In this document: piece after piece, positions 1 to 12,400 of the stretch
Position numbering within the stretch: position 1 is the first letter of the stretch
Layout of the letters: every line of letters begins with the position of its first letter
Assembly: GCA_003339415.1 (NCBI GenBank)
Contig: PDHQ01000182.1
Coordinates: 1-64,000, forward strand
DNA length: 64,000 bases
Direction: 5' to 3'
Origin: Ophiocordyceps camponoti-saundersi (nom. inval.)
Lineage: Eukaryota > Ascomycota > Sordariomycetes > Hypocreales > Ophiocordycipitaceae
Notes under the pieces: model-generated
Told to the model about the DNA's origin: nothing
The model's database searches: none
Seen by the model: the letters and a program-made list of their open reading frames with translations, nothing else
Made by a program: the position numbers and the translations under genes

Positions 1-127
1 ATTATTATATTATTATATTATTATATTATTATATTATTATATTATTATATTATTATATTATTATATTATTATATTATTATATTATTATATTATTATATTA
101 TTATATTATTATATTATTATATTATTA
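1..127. repeat. 8-bp tandem repeat (ATTATTAT)n
   Basis: The first 127 bases are an almost perfect head-to-tail array of the 8-mer ATTATTAT, about 16 copies, continuing off the left edge of the window. It ends where the sequence becomes T-rich. The unit is not a fungal telomere repeat (TTAGGG). Confidence 0.95.
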
Positions 128-1079
128 ATTTTTTTATCTTATTTTTTTTTTATTTATTTTCTATTTTTTATAAGTATATTTTCTATATAAAAACCTTTTT
201 ATATAACTTACCTTTTTCTTTCTTTTATTTTAAATATAAAATAATTATATTTTTAAAAAAAAATTATAAGAATTATAAACTTATAATTTAAATTATCTTT
301 AGAAAAATCACTTATAAGTGATTTTTTTATGCTAGTAATTTAAATTATAAGAAATTACTTACTAAGTAAAAATCTGTGATTTAAATCACGAAAAATTATA
401 TTACTTATAAGTGATTTTTTAACCCCGTGGTTTTTTTTTAAACCCTAGTTAGTAGTAATTATATTTAAGTTTTACTAATAGCGCTTAGTTATTATATAAA
501 GTATATAGTTTACTTAAAAAGGGGGCTTTTCTCCCTTTTTTCTTTTCTAAATAGCTTTAATTATAACTTTATTTTAGCTTATATTAATATTATATTTATA
601 AGAAAACTTTTATAAATATACTTTTTTAACCTTATAAGCTTTTATAAAGAATATTTAATAATATTAAAAATTATATTTTAAAATTATAAAATAAATATAA
701 TAAAGAATTTTAAAGAAAAACTTATAAGAAAAGATTATAAATATATATTTTTTATATTTAATAAATTAAGAAGGCTAAATAAGTTATTTAAAAAAAGTAT
801 AAATTACTTTTCTTTATTTACTTTTTTTTTCTTTAATAAGCTTTTTTTATTCTAAATATAAAAGTCTTACTATAAGTATAATATTAATATAAGCTAAAGT
901 AAAGTTATAATTTATTAAGTAGTTTTTATATTATATATATATATATAAGTAAGAAAAGAAAAAGTAACTTAAATTAAGTATAATTAGAAATAAATATCTT
1001 TCCTACTTTATATAAGGAAAAGTAACTATATAGCTAAATAATATTTTACTCTTATACCCCCTTTTTCCTTTCTAATATT
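128..1079. other. AT-rich RIP-mutated sequence without a gene
   Basis: No coding frame survives. CpA and TpG are nearly missing. Two perfect palindromes stand out: AATCACTTATAAGTGATT (306-323) and GTGATTTAAATCAC (376-389). A second CTTATAAGTGATTTTTT occurs near 404-420. I could not assign the segment to any repeat family in the window. Confidence 0.7.
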
Positions 1080-1084
1080 ATAGC

Positions 1085-1294
1085 TATAAGGGATTAGTTT
1101 ATAACTAATTATAGCTAGATAAGGGGGATTATAGCGGACATATTTAAGTCTTCCCGATAGCGCTTAGTTATTACGCGGGGTATATAGTTAGCTTAGGAAG
1201 GGGGCTCCTCTCCCTTCTCCTTCCTCTCTTTAATAGCTTTAATTATAACTTTACCTTAGCTTACTTCTATAATCGCCTTAATAAGACCTTTATA
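1085..1294 (+). repeat. 210-bp LTR of TRIM-like copy 1 (left)
   Basis: It starts TATAAGGGATTAG and ends GACCTTTATA. It matches the right repeat base for base in length, and matches the terminal repeats of the other two copies in reverse complement. Confidence 0.88.
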
Positions 1295-2650
1295 TTAATT
1301 AAAGCTCCTTTTACCGCTAACTAAATATAAGAGTAAAATCTTAGTATAAAACGCTATTAAATTTTACCTATATTAAAGCTGCTTTTAGCTTATTCTAGCC
1401 TAGACTTTTAGCTAGCTACTATATATACTAAATTTATAATTAATAGAGCCGTAATTAGGGAGCCTAAGTTCTAGTTTTACTATATCTTTTCTTATCTTAG
1501 TACTTTCTAGTAGATATTCTTTTTATACGTTATTATAGCTATAAATTTTTCTTACTAGCTTAAAGCCTTTTTAGTATATATCTCTAAGCTTTTTAGGGAG
1601 AGTTATAAGAAGTGCTAAGTAGGTCTTTCCTTAGTTAGGATATATTAGGGGCTATTAAAGCCCCTCGGAGAATATATTACGAGGTAAGAATATACTTTTT
1701 TCGAGGCCGGACTATTATATTAGTTTAATTATACTAAGATTATTCTACTTTTATCTAAGCTATATAAGAAGCTATAAGAGCGCTTAGATTATAAAAACTA
1801 GCTTATAATATACGCGGCCTTCGCTAGCCTTCTCCGAAGCTTTAATAAAGTATTTAATTTCGGGAATATTCCTAACGCGCTAGTTAATTTACCGCCCCCC
1901 CTTTTTACTAACTTAATAAATATTATATTTATATAATCTTATTTTAGTATTACTAAGCGCTAGCGTTATTATTAATATAACTAAATTAGTTATTTTAAGC
2001 GTAACTATTTAAAGCTTCGTAAGTAAATAGAGATATTAGGGTTAGGGCTTTCTATAAGCAAAGCGGGGTAATTAATAATAAATCTAAAGTATTTTAATTA
2101 AGGGGATAATAAGTAAAGAGGGATAAGTATATATTAAATATTATAGCCTAAGTAATTTCTAGCTTCGTTATATTACCTTATATAAGGATAATTTACGCGT
2201 AGCTTAAGCGCGTAGATTTATTAGTAAGTATATACTATAGTTATATTACGCCCTAGCTTATAAACTAGCGCTAGTAATATATAATAATAAATATATAGCT
2301 AGCTTTACTATTTATTATAATTAAGTTATTTTCTAAGCTCCTTATAACTAATACGGTACTACTTAGTCCTATACGCTAGCTATATAGGTAAGTTTTTATT
2401 ACTAGTATATAAGTTTATTAATTCCTACCTTAAGCGGTATTACGATTCTAAGCTTATTAGAATTTTCCTTATAAAGATCGGGGTTTAATTCTCTAAGCTA
2501 TAAGGAAGCTTTTCCGCCCTCTTATCTTTATCTTTACGGAGGCTATTAGGCTATTAGCTAGGGACTATATAGAGTATCTTACTAGCGTAGTAATACGTAA
2601 CTCTTCTATCTTACGCTCCTACCTCCTCGGCTAGCCTAAGGAGGGGGCTA

Positions 2651-2860
2651 TATAAGGGATTAGTTTATAACTAATTATAGCTAGATAGGGGGGATTATAG
2701 CGGATATATTTAAGTCTTCCCGATAGCGCTTAGTTATTACGCGGGGTATATAGCTAGCTTAGGAAGGGGGCTCCTCTCCTTTCTCCTTCCTCTCTTTAAT
2801 AGCTTTAATTATAACTCTACCTTAGCTTACTTTTATAGTCGCCTTAGTAAGACCTTTATA
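2651..2860 (+). repeat. 210-bp LTR of TRIM-like copy 1 (right)
   Basis: This is the second terminal repeat of the element at 1085-2860. It follows the purine-rich AAGGAGGGGG and is bounded on the right by the ATAGC target duplication. Confidence 0.88.
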
Positions 2861-3750
2861 ATAGCTTAGAAATATATTATATAAATAATAATTTTAGCAC
2901 TTTAAATAAAGATTCTAAGCTAAGGAGAAAGAGAAAAAAAGAGGAAAACTCTTATAAGTAAAATCTTAGTAAAATATATAAAAGTATATTCTAATTAAGA
3001 TAAGAGGAAATATAATAAAATCTTAGTAAAAAAGTAAATATATTTTTTAATAATTTCCTCTTAAAGTTTTTTTATCTAATTTTATAATAAGGTTTTTAAA
3101 AATTATATAATATTTTATAGAAATTTTTAAGAAATATAATAAAATATTTTTAAAGAAATCTTATAAATATTAATATATAATATTACTTTTTAATAAAAGT
3201 TTAAGTATATTTATTAAAATAAATAATATTTATTTTATAATTAAATTTTTATTAAAATTATATTATTATTTTAGTTATTATAATTATAAATATACTTTTT
3301 TATAATAGCTTTAATTTAGCTTTAAAGATAAATAAATAAGCTAGTAGTATTAAGGAAATAATTATAAAATCTCTTTATAGCTATTAGTATATAATAAAAG
3401 TTTTTAATAAAATATTATATTTTATTTAAATTATAGCTTTATTATTAAATTTAATATTCTAGCTATTAATAATATTTAATAATATAGAATTATAAGATAT
3501 AGTTTATTTTTTATTTAAATATATTATTAATATTTTTTAATTTTATAAATAATAGCTTTTAGCTAAGTAAAAAGTTTATAATAGCTTTATATAAATAGTT
3601 AGCGTAAAATAAGTTTATTATCTAATAGCTATCTAATAAGTTATAAATATAAATATAATTATATTTTTTAAAAACTATAAAAAGGCTTAGTTATAAAATA
3701 TTAAGTTTTATTATTAATATAATTATTATAAAACTCTTACAGCTAAGAAA
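2861..3750 (+). repeat. Dispersed AT-rich repeat family, copy 1
   Basis: This stretch shares a long series of landmarks with 60188-61520, 61545-61890 and 61895-62730: the run TCTAAGCTAAGGAGAAA, then ACTCTTATAAG, AATCTTAGTAAAATATATA, TTTTATAATAAGGTTT, and at the right AAATATTAAGTTTTATTA. No terminal repeats, target duplication or coding frame could be defined, so the class is unknown. It is probably the remainder of a transposon split by the TRIM-like copy at 1085-2860. Confidence 0.7.
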
Positions 3751-4439
3751 TTAACTTTTTATAACTTTAAATAATTAAGGTTTTTATTTATACTTAATAA
3801 TATAATATTATAAGAATTTAATATTTTCTACCTTTTAAAGTCTAACTTCGCTAAAAAAATAACTTTAAACGTAAAGTTATAAGGCGGTCCGCTTTTTAAT
3901 TTATTATTAATACTAATAATACTTAATAATAAAACTTAGGGGCTTAACTAATCTTAATAGTATTTATATATAAGTAGAAGTTAATATAATATTATTATTA
4001 ACTCTAATAATTTATTTATTAATATTTTTTAAATTTTAATAAATTTTATCTTAAAATTTATATATAAAAAACTTATTAAAATAATCTCTATATAAGATTT
4101 TCGCCTTATATAAAGTATCCTTAATATAATATTTACTAAGCTTTAATAGCGCTAATAAGCTTTTAAGCACTTATTTAGCTTACTTATTATTATTTCCCGC
4201 GCTATTTAAAAATTAGTTAAAGCTATTTTTTATAAAGTAATAAATAAGGAGTTAAACTCCGCTTTTAAAGCTTTAACCTAAGCTAGCGTAATTATAAACT
4301 TACCCTAAACTCCGCTCCCCTTATAGCGCCTCTTATATAGCTAGTTTTAGTAAAAATAAAAAAAGAGGTATTTATATTAGTAAAAAATATCTTAGTAATT
4401 AATAGAATTTTAGCGCTTACTCCTTAAAAAGTTATTTAA
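3751..4439. other. AT-rich RIP-mutated sequence, unassigned
   Basis: No gene, RNA or recognisable repeat family. CpA and TpG are nearly absent, and stops occur in every frame. Confidence 0.6.
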
Positions 4440-4450
4440 AAAATTAATAA

Positions 4451-6780
4451 TAATAATAATTTATACGCTAATATACCTTATATAGCTTAAACTATCTTAT
4501 ATATATTCTAAGAGGGGGAAAAACTAAAAAACTTAGAGTAAAACCCTCCTCTTAAGCATTACCTTAGCTTTAAGTTAAACCCCGTCCGCACCTAGCACTT
4601 TATATATTTAATAAGTTAAGTATTAACTAATAATTCAGAAGCTAATATTTCCCTTAAAGTAGACTTTACGGTAATAAAAATACGCGTAAACTAAGTCTAA
4701 TATAAAGTCTATATAGCTTACTTATTCTTTTAGCTATTATTATTATTATAAACTAAATCCTTATATTTAATTATAAAGTTAGAGTTCGAAAAGGGGGTAT
4801 TATTATATCTACTTTCTAGCGTTTCCGCCCTAGCTATTATTAGTTTCTAGTTAGCGCTAAAAAGAGAAAAGGGGTAATATATATAAAGCTTTAGTTTATA
4901 AACTTTAAAAGTTAAGTAATATATATATTCTTCGCCTAATCTTATACCGCTCTTATTTTAAAGTAAAGTTAACTTTACTTAAGGTAAGATTTTTAATAAA
5001 AAAAGTAATAATATAATCTTTTCTTATAAGCTATAAGGTAAATAAACTCGCTTTTTATATATAAAGTAATAAAATATTTATTATATTATAGCTTTATTAT
5101 ATAATATTTAATAATATATTTAAGTTAGTAATATTTAAAATATTATTAAAGTTAAACTTTTAATATATATAGTTTAGTATTAAAAATCTCCGCTTATATT
5201 ACTATACTTTTATTATAAATTTAATTTATATTTATTATATTATTAATAATAATTACTAAGAAACTTCGCTAAGTTTTAAAATAGTATTTTTTTATATATA
5301 ATTATATTACTAAAACCTTATTCGATAACTTAATTTTTTTTTAAAAGGTTTCCTTACCGCCTTATTATAAGGCCCGCGCCCTCTTAGCGTAGTAGTTAAG
5401 CGTCTAGAGATATTAGTCTCTTATAAGAGAGGTAGTCGGTTCGAATCTAGCGGAGGGCACGGGTATTTTTTACCCTAACTATATAGCCGGGGTACGGTCC
5501 GACCCCGGCATAACCCCGGTAAGAGTAGTAACCTTACTAGGCTCCTTCCCTCCCTCGGTAAGAGTAGTAACTTAGCCGAGGCTTAGGTAAGGTAGGGCGC
5601 GAGGTAAGGGTATAATTAAATAATATAGGTTATTAGAGGAATAAGTCCCTTTTAATAGTAATTATAATCTAGTAATAAAGTATAATTATAAAGTAATATA
5701 TTTTCGCTATAGTATTTATTAATATATATACTAGAATTACTTAAAACTTAGATAAGATATATAATAAGAAATATAAGTACCTTTTACTTAGGATTAATAT
5801 AATTTTAGATATTTCCTATAATAATTAAGCTTTCTAATATAATATAATTAGCTTATAAGCTAGCTAAATATATTAAGTAAGGGGTTTTCCCCTAAGCACT
5901 CCGGTTTTTCCTTTTTATTAAATAATTATATACTTAAATATTTATATAAGTTACTAAAGTAATATAATATATATATATATAAGGCCCGCGCTAATATTTT
6001 TTTTTACGATAAGAATATAACTTTTACTAATTAAGCGTGCTTTTTTTTTAAAAATAATATAAAGTTATTTTAAATTAAACTAAAGCTTATAAATAGTATT
6101 TTAAAATATTATATAATATCGCTATTAAGTAATTTCCTTATTTTACTTATAAAGTTTATAATTAATATTTATTATAATTATTTTAAAGCTTTAAATTTAA
6201 AGCTAAGTAATTATAAAATTAAATAAATTATAAGCTATCGCTTATATCGCTTAATAGTTTATTTTTTAATAATTTTCTTTAGCGCTTTAACTATAATTAT
6301 AATATATATTAAAGGAGTTCCGCTCCCTTTAAAGCTATAGAAAAAAAAGGAAATTATAGCTATAATAGCTAAAAAAATATTACTAACTAATAAAATTAAA
6401 GTAAGGGGGGCACCTCCCTAAACCTTTTTAGACTCCGCTACTTATTTAATAATTACTTATATAAAGATAAAAGTATCTCCCGAAATAATCTTACTAATAT
6501 TTACCTTAGCTTTTAATAAGGTAATAAATATAATAAACTCTTAAGTTTAAGATTATTATAATTTAAAGTAAAGCTATATTTAAAGTAAAAAATTTTCGCG
6601 GTTATAATTAACTTATATAATATTACCCTCCCTTTTAAAGTTATTTTAAGCGTAGCTAGCTATTATTATAAAGTAATAAAAAGAGCGGAGTCCGCTTATA
6701 ATATAAGAATAAAAAGTTTATATTTATATTATTATAAGCGCGGAATTTATAAAATATATAAAAGTTACGCTTATATTTAG
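4451..6780 (-). mobile_element. 1.86-kb retroposon-like repeat, copy A (carries a SINE)
   Basis: This is one of three copies of the same unit (others 7020-8883 and 42318-44182). Strand is set so that the (TTA)n simple-repeat end is 3'. Possible 11-bp target duplications AAAATTAATAA lie at 4440-4450 and 6781-6791, though these are low in complexity. Relative to the other two copies it lacks about 160 bp near 4772 and has gained a 600-bp SINE at 5378-5977. No conserved protein was recognised. It faces copy B across about 240 bp, which makes a large imperfect inverted repeat. Confidence 0.72.
5378..5977 (+). mobile_element. tRNA-headed SINE, copy 1
   Basis: The 600-bp unit begins with an ~82-nt tRNA-like head: the acceptor arm GCCCTCT pairs with GGAGGGC, and a T-arm-like GGTTCGAATC follows. 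The rest is a ~500-bp body and a 3' (AT)n tail. It is flanked by the perfect 12-bp target duplication TATAAGGCCCGC (5366-5377 and 5978-5989). The homologous position in the repeat at 42318-44182 (near 43375-43390) has the same bases only once, an empty site. Box A-like (TAGCGTAGTAGTTAAG) and box B-like motifs would serve RNA polymerase III. Transposition must have relied on a LINE enzyme not seen here. Confidence 0.93.
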
Positions 6781-6791
6781 AAAATTAATAA

Positions 6792-7004
6792 AGTTATAAG
6801 TTATTTTATAATAATTATTACGCGCTAACTTTTTAATAGTAATTTTATTATTATATTTAACTTAAAGTATAAAAACTTTATTTTTAAAAATAAATAAATA
6901 GCTTAAGCTTTTAAAGCGAAGGCTAAATATATATATTAAACTTATATTATTATTATTAAAAATATTTAAACCTAAATAGCTAATTATAACTATAATATAC
7001 TATT
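6792..7004. other. AT-rich spacer between opposed retroposon copies
   Basis: About 210 bp of AT-rich sequence between copies A and B. No feature was seen in it. Confidence 0.6.
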
Positions 7005-7019
7005 TAATATTATTAAAAA

Positions 7020-8883
7020 ATAATAATATATATTTTATAAATCCCGCGCTTATAGTAACGTAAATATAGATTACTTATTCTTATATTATAAGCGGACTCC
7101 GCTTTTTCTATTACCCTATAGTAATAGCTTCGAGCTACGCCTAAAGCGACTCTAAAAGGAGGGTAATATTATATAAGTTAATCGTAACCGCGAAAATTTT
7201 TTACCTAGAATATAGCTTTACTCCGAATTATAGTAAACTTAGACTTAAAAATTTACTATACTTTTTACTTTATTAGAAGCTAAGGCGAATATTAGTAAGA
7301 TTATTTTAGGGGACGCCTTAATCTTCGTATAGGTAATTATCGAATAAGTAGCGGAGTCTAAGAGGGTCCGGGGAGGCGCCCCCCTTACTCTAACTTTATT
7401 AATTAATAATATTTTCTTAGCTATTATAGCCGTAGTTTCCTCTCTTTTCTATAGCTTTAGGGGGAGCGGAACTCTTTTAATATAAGCTATAATTATAGCT
7501 AAAGCGCTAAAGAAAACTATTAAAAAATAAGTTCCTAAGTAATATAAGCGTTAGCTTATAATTCGCTTTAATTTTATCGCTACTTTACTTTAAATCTAAA
7601 GCCTTAAGGTAATTATAATAAGTATTAACTATAAATTTTATAGGTAAAGCTAAGCCCTTATAGTAAAGAAACTACTTAATAATAATATTATAATAATATT
7701 CTAAAATATTATTTATAAGCTTTAATTTAATTTAAAATAGCTTTATATTATTTTTAGAGAAAAAGTACGCTTAATTAGTAAAAATTATACTCTTATTATA
7801 AAAAGAATATTAACGTAAGCTTTATAATAAAGCGGTAAGGAAGCTTTTTAGAAAAAAATTAAATTATCGAATAAGGTTTTAATAATATAATTATATACGA
7901 AAAAATACTATTTAGAAACTTAGTAGAGTTCCCTTATAATTATTATTAATAGCGTAATAAATATAAATTAGATTTATAATAAAAGTATAATAATATAAGC
8001 GGAGATTTTTAATATAAAACCTTATAAGCTAAAAGTCTAACCTTAGTAATATTTTAAGTATTATTAGCTCGGATATATTATTAAATATTATATAGTAAAG
8101 CTATAATATAGCTAATATTCTACCTCTCCGTACGTAAAGGGCGAGTTAGCTTACTTTATAATATATAAAAAAAAACCGTATTATTACCCTTTTTATTAGG
8201 GGACTTACCTTAAGTAAAGTTAACTTTACTTTAAAATAAGAGTAGCGTAGAACTAGGCGAAAAATACTTATATTTCCTAACCTTAGAAATTTATAGATTA
8301 GAATTTCGTATATACCGCCCCTCCTCCCCCTCTAGCGCTAACCGGAGTTTAATAATAGCTAGGGCGGAAACGCTAAAAAGCGAATATAATAGCTCCGCCT
8401 CTAACCCCCTTTTCGAACTTATCTATAGCTTTACTATAATAATTAGGCCGCTTTTTAAGATTAGCTATTATAAAGTCTATTATAAGCTAGTAAAATTTTT
8501 ATATATTCTTTAATCGCGTTAATAAAGCTTTAATTAAATAGATTATTTAAAATATTATAATTAAGCGTAGAGATTTAGTTTATAGTAACGATAACGCTTA
8601 GGAAAATAAATAGCTATATAAACTTTACGCTAAATTTAAATTACGCGTACTCTTATTACCGTAGACTCCGCTTTAGAGGAAATATTAGCTTTCTAATTAT
8701 TTATTATTATTAAACTTATTTTAGGTATAGAGTACTAGGTGCGGACTTAGTCCGGCCTTAAGCTAAGGTAACGCTTAAGGGGAGGGTTTTATTTTAAGTT
8801 TTCTAGTTTTTCCTACTCTTAGGATATATATAAGATAGTTCTAAGCTATATTAAGCATATTAGCGTATAAATATTATTATTAT
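7020..8883 (+). mobile_element. 1.86-kb retroposon-like repeat, copy B
   Basis: The unit is 1864 bp and flanked by the perfect 15-bp target duplication TAATATTATTAAAAA (7005-7019 and 8884-8898). It ends in a short (ATT)n tract. A long target duplication with a simple-sequence 3' tail suggests target-primed retroposition rather than a cut-and-paste element. The body keeps CpG-rich patches and the palindrome AGTAAAGTTAACTTTACT near 8213-8230. It matches copies A and C, including a ~160-bp stretch that copy A lacks. I recognise no domain, so it may be a non-autonomous element or a RIP-destroyed LINE fragment. Confidence 0.82.
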
Positions 8884-8898
8884 TAATATTATTAAAAA

Positions 8899-9056
8899 GG
8901 TAAATAAAGTTAATATAATTTAAGTAAAAATACTTTAACTTTAATATATTATTAGTAAAGAAGCTTTATAAACTTATTTTATAATAAGCTTAACTAATAT
9001 AAAAAATATAAATAAGCTTTATTTAAATAAAGTAGTTATAAATATAAAAATAATTT
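8899..9056. other. AT-rich sequence between elements
   Basis: A short RIP-mutated spacer with no feature. Confidence 0.6.
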
Positions 9057-9061
9057 ATTAT

Positions 9062-9471
9062 TATTAGTTAGCCTTTATAGTACGTATATAGGAGTTAATA
9101 GCGATTACTAATATTAAAAGTATAATTCTTTTAATTTATAATATTTATTTATAGCTTTTCTAAAACGAAGGGAATTCTACGTTTACTTATATATAAAATA
9201 TCTTTATATATACTTTCTTCTTTTATACTCGATATTAGATTAAGTATAATCTAATCTCTTCCTAAAACTAATCTAATATTAACTAGGAGTTTATTAAAGC
9301 TCCTATCTAAAATATTATAATAAAAATATAATTAAAACTTACCTTATTTCTTATTACTTAAGTCTTTTTAATATATCTTACGTAATATACCCCTTTTCCC
9401 CCTATCCTAAGTATATATAGATTTTATTTTATACTTATATAGATTTTAGTTATTCTTATATAAGTTTAATA
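9062..9471 (-). repeat. 3' LTR of Copia element 1 (410 bp)
   Basis: It starts TATTAGTTAGCC and ends TAAGTTTAATA on the plus strand, which fits TGTTAGTTAGCC...CTAACA before RIP. It pairs with 14949-15358 at equal length. Confidence 0.9.
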
Positions 9472-12400
9472 TTAATAACTTTTTCTTTTTTAGGAAAAGG
9501 CGATTCCTTAGCTTATACTAAGTTTAGGGGTTTCTCCTTTTAGATTATAAAGCCTTAAACTTAGATATTAAGGGTATTAATATCGATTAAGTATTCTAGC
9601 GCCTTATTCGGATTATCCTTAATTATAATATTTATAAGGTTATTTAAACTATTTATCTATCTAATTTCCTTAATTTCCTAATTTTTATAAGACTTTTTTA
9701 TTAATATAATATTAATTATTAACTTTTTTTCTTTCGTAATCTTAAGCTTTACTAAATATTTATATAGCGAGTATAAGTTAATATAAATAATTATCTAAAT
9801 TATGCTTAATTTAAGTTTAGACCGAATTCTTATTAATATTAAGCTAATAGAGATATTAATATTAAAGCTAGCTAATATCCCGTATATTTTAGACGCTAGT
9901 ATAAACTATATTACCTTTTTATACTTTATTAAGCTTTAGTAAATAATATTCCTAAAAAGCGTAAACTTATTTTTACCGCTAATTTCTTATCTAAATATAA
10001 TAATATATCTAATTTATAAAAATAAATTAAAGTTATTCGTAAAAAAACTATTAGTAAAAATATAAAGCTTTATATTATTTAGTAATATAAGGATATATTA
10101 TAATTTTTAGTTTTAATATTTTTATTATTATCGTAGCTTTTTATTAAGCTTCTTATAGTTTTTTTTATCTAAAAATTATTTTTAAGTAATAATAGAAAAA
10201 TTATAGGCGGCTTCGGGTTAATAGATAAAAGTAATATAAGCACCTCGGGCACGTTATTTAAGGTATTACTAAATATAATCTAAGGCGGAGTAATTAATAA
10301 GTTAAATCTTAGCTACTTAGCTTTTTTATCGAAGAGAGATCGAACTTAAGGTAAAGTTAATTTAAAATTTATTAAAGTCCGTAATATCCCTAGTTTAGAG
10401 GATAATCTTAAGTTTAATATAGAACTAAGCGGCGGTTATTTACTTATTTTTTAATTATCTAAAGGCCTTTATACTAAATATAAGAGTATTATTAATTTAT
10501 AAACTAATAAGCTTAAAATACGCTTAATTACTATATTTAATAAGGAGATAAATATCGAAAGTTAATATTTATATCCGTAGCTATTAAAAATAATAATTTT
10601 AGTAAGTCTAAAATTAGTAAATATTAGCTTTCGTAATATTATATAGCGGCTTAATAATATAAATTATAATATCTAAAAAATATTAGTTTTTTATCTTAGG
10701 GGAAAGCGTAGCGATAATAGTTCTTTTAAGGTTAAATTATAACTATAAATATACTTAAGTAATATTATATAAAGCTAGTTTAAAGCTTAATTAAAAAGTA
10801 GCTAAGGTAAGAGCGAGAATAAGCTACTAGCTAACCTATTATATTATTAAAAACTAGGTAAAGATAATATCTTTACCCTTATCGCTATAACTTATAATAA
10901 TAAGCTTAGATTTTTTATATAGGTAGTTAGTGCCTATCCCCTTAATTTCCTAAACTATATAAGCTTTAAAAACGTAAATATTATAATATTTAATAATATT
11001 ATATTTTTTAAAGGAAAAGATATTATAGCTAATAAGGTTATTAATCTCCTAAATATCTAAGGCTTTAAAAAATTAGCTAGCTATTATAATCTTTCCTTTA
11101 GCCTAAAGCTTAAGAGATAATTATATATTATCTTTTTCCTTTTATATTATAAAAGCGTTATCTATAAAAAGATTTTTAAGAATATATATAGTAATCCTTA
11201 GATAAGGCGTTACTTAGGATAATACCGAAGTTAAGTTAATATTAAGAGGAGGTAAAGTCGGTATCGATTTAAGGCCTTTATATAAAGGTATTAGAAAAGG
11301 GCGGATATATATAAATTAGAAAAAATAAGGTCCGTATAAAAAATTAATAGTAATATTATAGCTATTAATAGAAAGAAAAATATATAGTTTTATTTATTTA
11401 CTAAATTCGCGCTAAATATAAACTTAGCTATTTAAAGGTAGCTATAAAATATTAAAAATATTAGGGCTATTTTATATAAATAAAGTATTATAAACTATTT
11501 ATTAAGTATAATATTTCTAAAGTTTAGTTATAGCTTTCTAAATAGTAGCCGCTTATCGTAAGGTAAAAAAAGTTAGAGCTAAGTTAAGGTATATATATAA
11601 GTAAACTCTAAAAACTAAAAAAGTTAGAATAAGTTTATTAAATCTTATTATATTATTAACTACTTTTATAGCTATTTATAAGATAAAATCTTAACTAATA
11701 TTAGGTTAAAGTTTAGCTAAAATTACCTTATAAGCGCGTTAAAAAGGGGTATAATATTATTTAACTTTCCTAACTAACTAATATACCTTAATAAGAACCT
11801 AGGTATATATAATACTTAAGGTAGCGGCCTTAGAACGGAATTTCTAAAAATCGAAGTTTTTTCTAATATTATAATAAATAATATTAGGGGGTCTAAGGTA
11901 AGTATCGATCTAAATTATACGAAAAGTATTCTAAATATCTTTTGCGGAGAGAGATAGGAGAAACTAAATAACTTAGAAAGCTATAGCTTAGTTAATAGCG
12001 TATAAGATAGCTTATTAGTTAATATAGAGAATATCTATAATAACCTTAAAGTTAAAATTATAATTATTTTTTAGCTTAAATTTAAACTATTAGGGCGCGG
12101 GGCTATTTAATTAGTATTAACGATAGATTTTAAAAATAGCCTTAATAGCTTAAATATCGGTATTATATCCGGCCTAAGTAAGTAATTAGTATAGATAAGA
12201 TATACTAAGGTACTTAAATTATTTATAAATTTAGCGTATCTTTTACTTAGTAAGATATAATATTACTTTTTCTAAAAGTAAAAAGAAAAACTAAGAATAA
12301 CTTTATTTATATATAATAAGGATTTTAGTTATATTATAGATAAGGTAATTTAAAGTATTATAGAAGAATATCCCTAGTTAATTTATATCTACTAAGTATA

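Larger units (their letters stand above)
1085..2860 (+). mobile_element. Short non-autonomous LTR element (TRIM-like), copy 1
   Basis: The element is 1776 bp, with identical-length 210-bp direct terminal repeats at 1085-1294 and 2651-2860. The ends fit TG...CA after RIP (TA...TA). It is flanked by the 5-bp target duplication ATAGC (1080-1084 and 2861-2865). The 1356-bp interior is too short for a gag-pol region and no reverse transcriptase motif was seen, so it probably depended on another element. Strand is tentative: the purine run AAGGAGGGGG just before the right repeat resembles a polypurine tract. It lies opposite to copies at 15521 and 24827. It seems to have inserted into the repeat that resumes at 2861. 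Confidence 0.88.

Noticed and set aside
1..127. Telomere repeat at the left edge
   Set aside because: The unit is ATTATTAT with no G or C, unlike fungal telomere repeats.
5378..5459. A functional tRNA gene (and similar calls at the other four SINE heads)
   Set aside because: The tRNA-like part always continues into the same ~500-bp body and (AT)n tail, with target duplications in several copies, and I could not form a standard anticodon loop. It is a SINE head.
4451..8883. A foldback DNA transposon with 1.8-kb terminal inverted repeats
   Set aside because: Each arm has its own flanking duplication and the third copy (42318-44182) stands alone, so these are independent insertions of one element.
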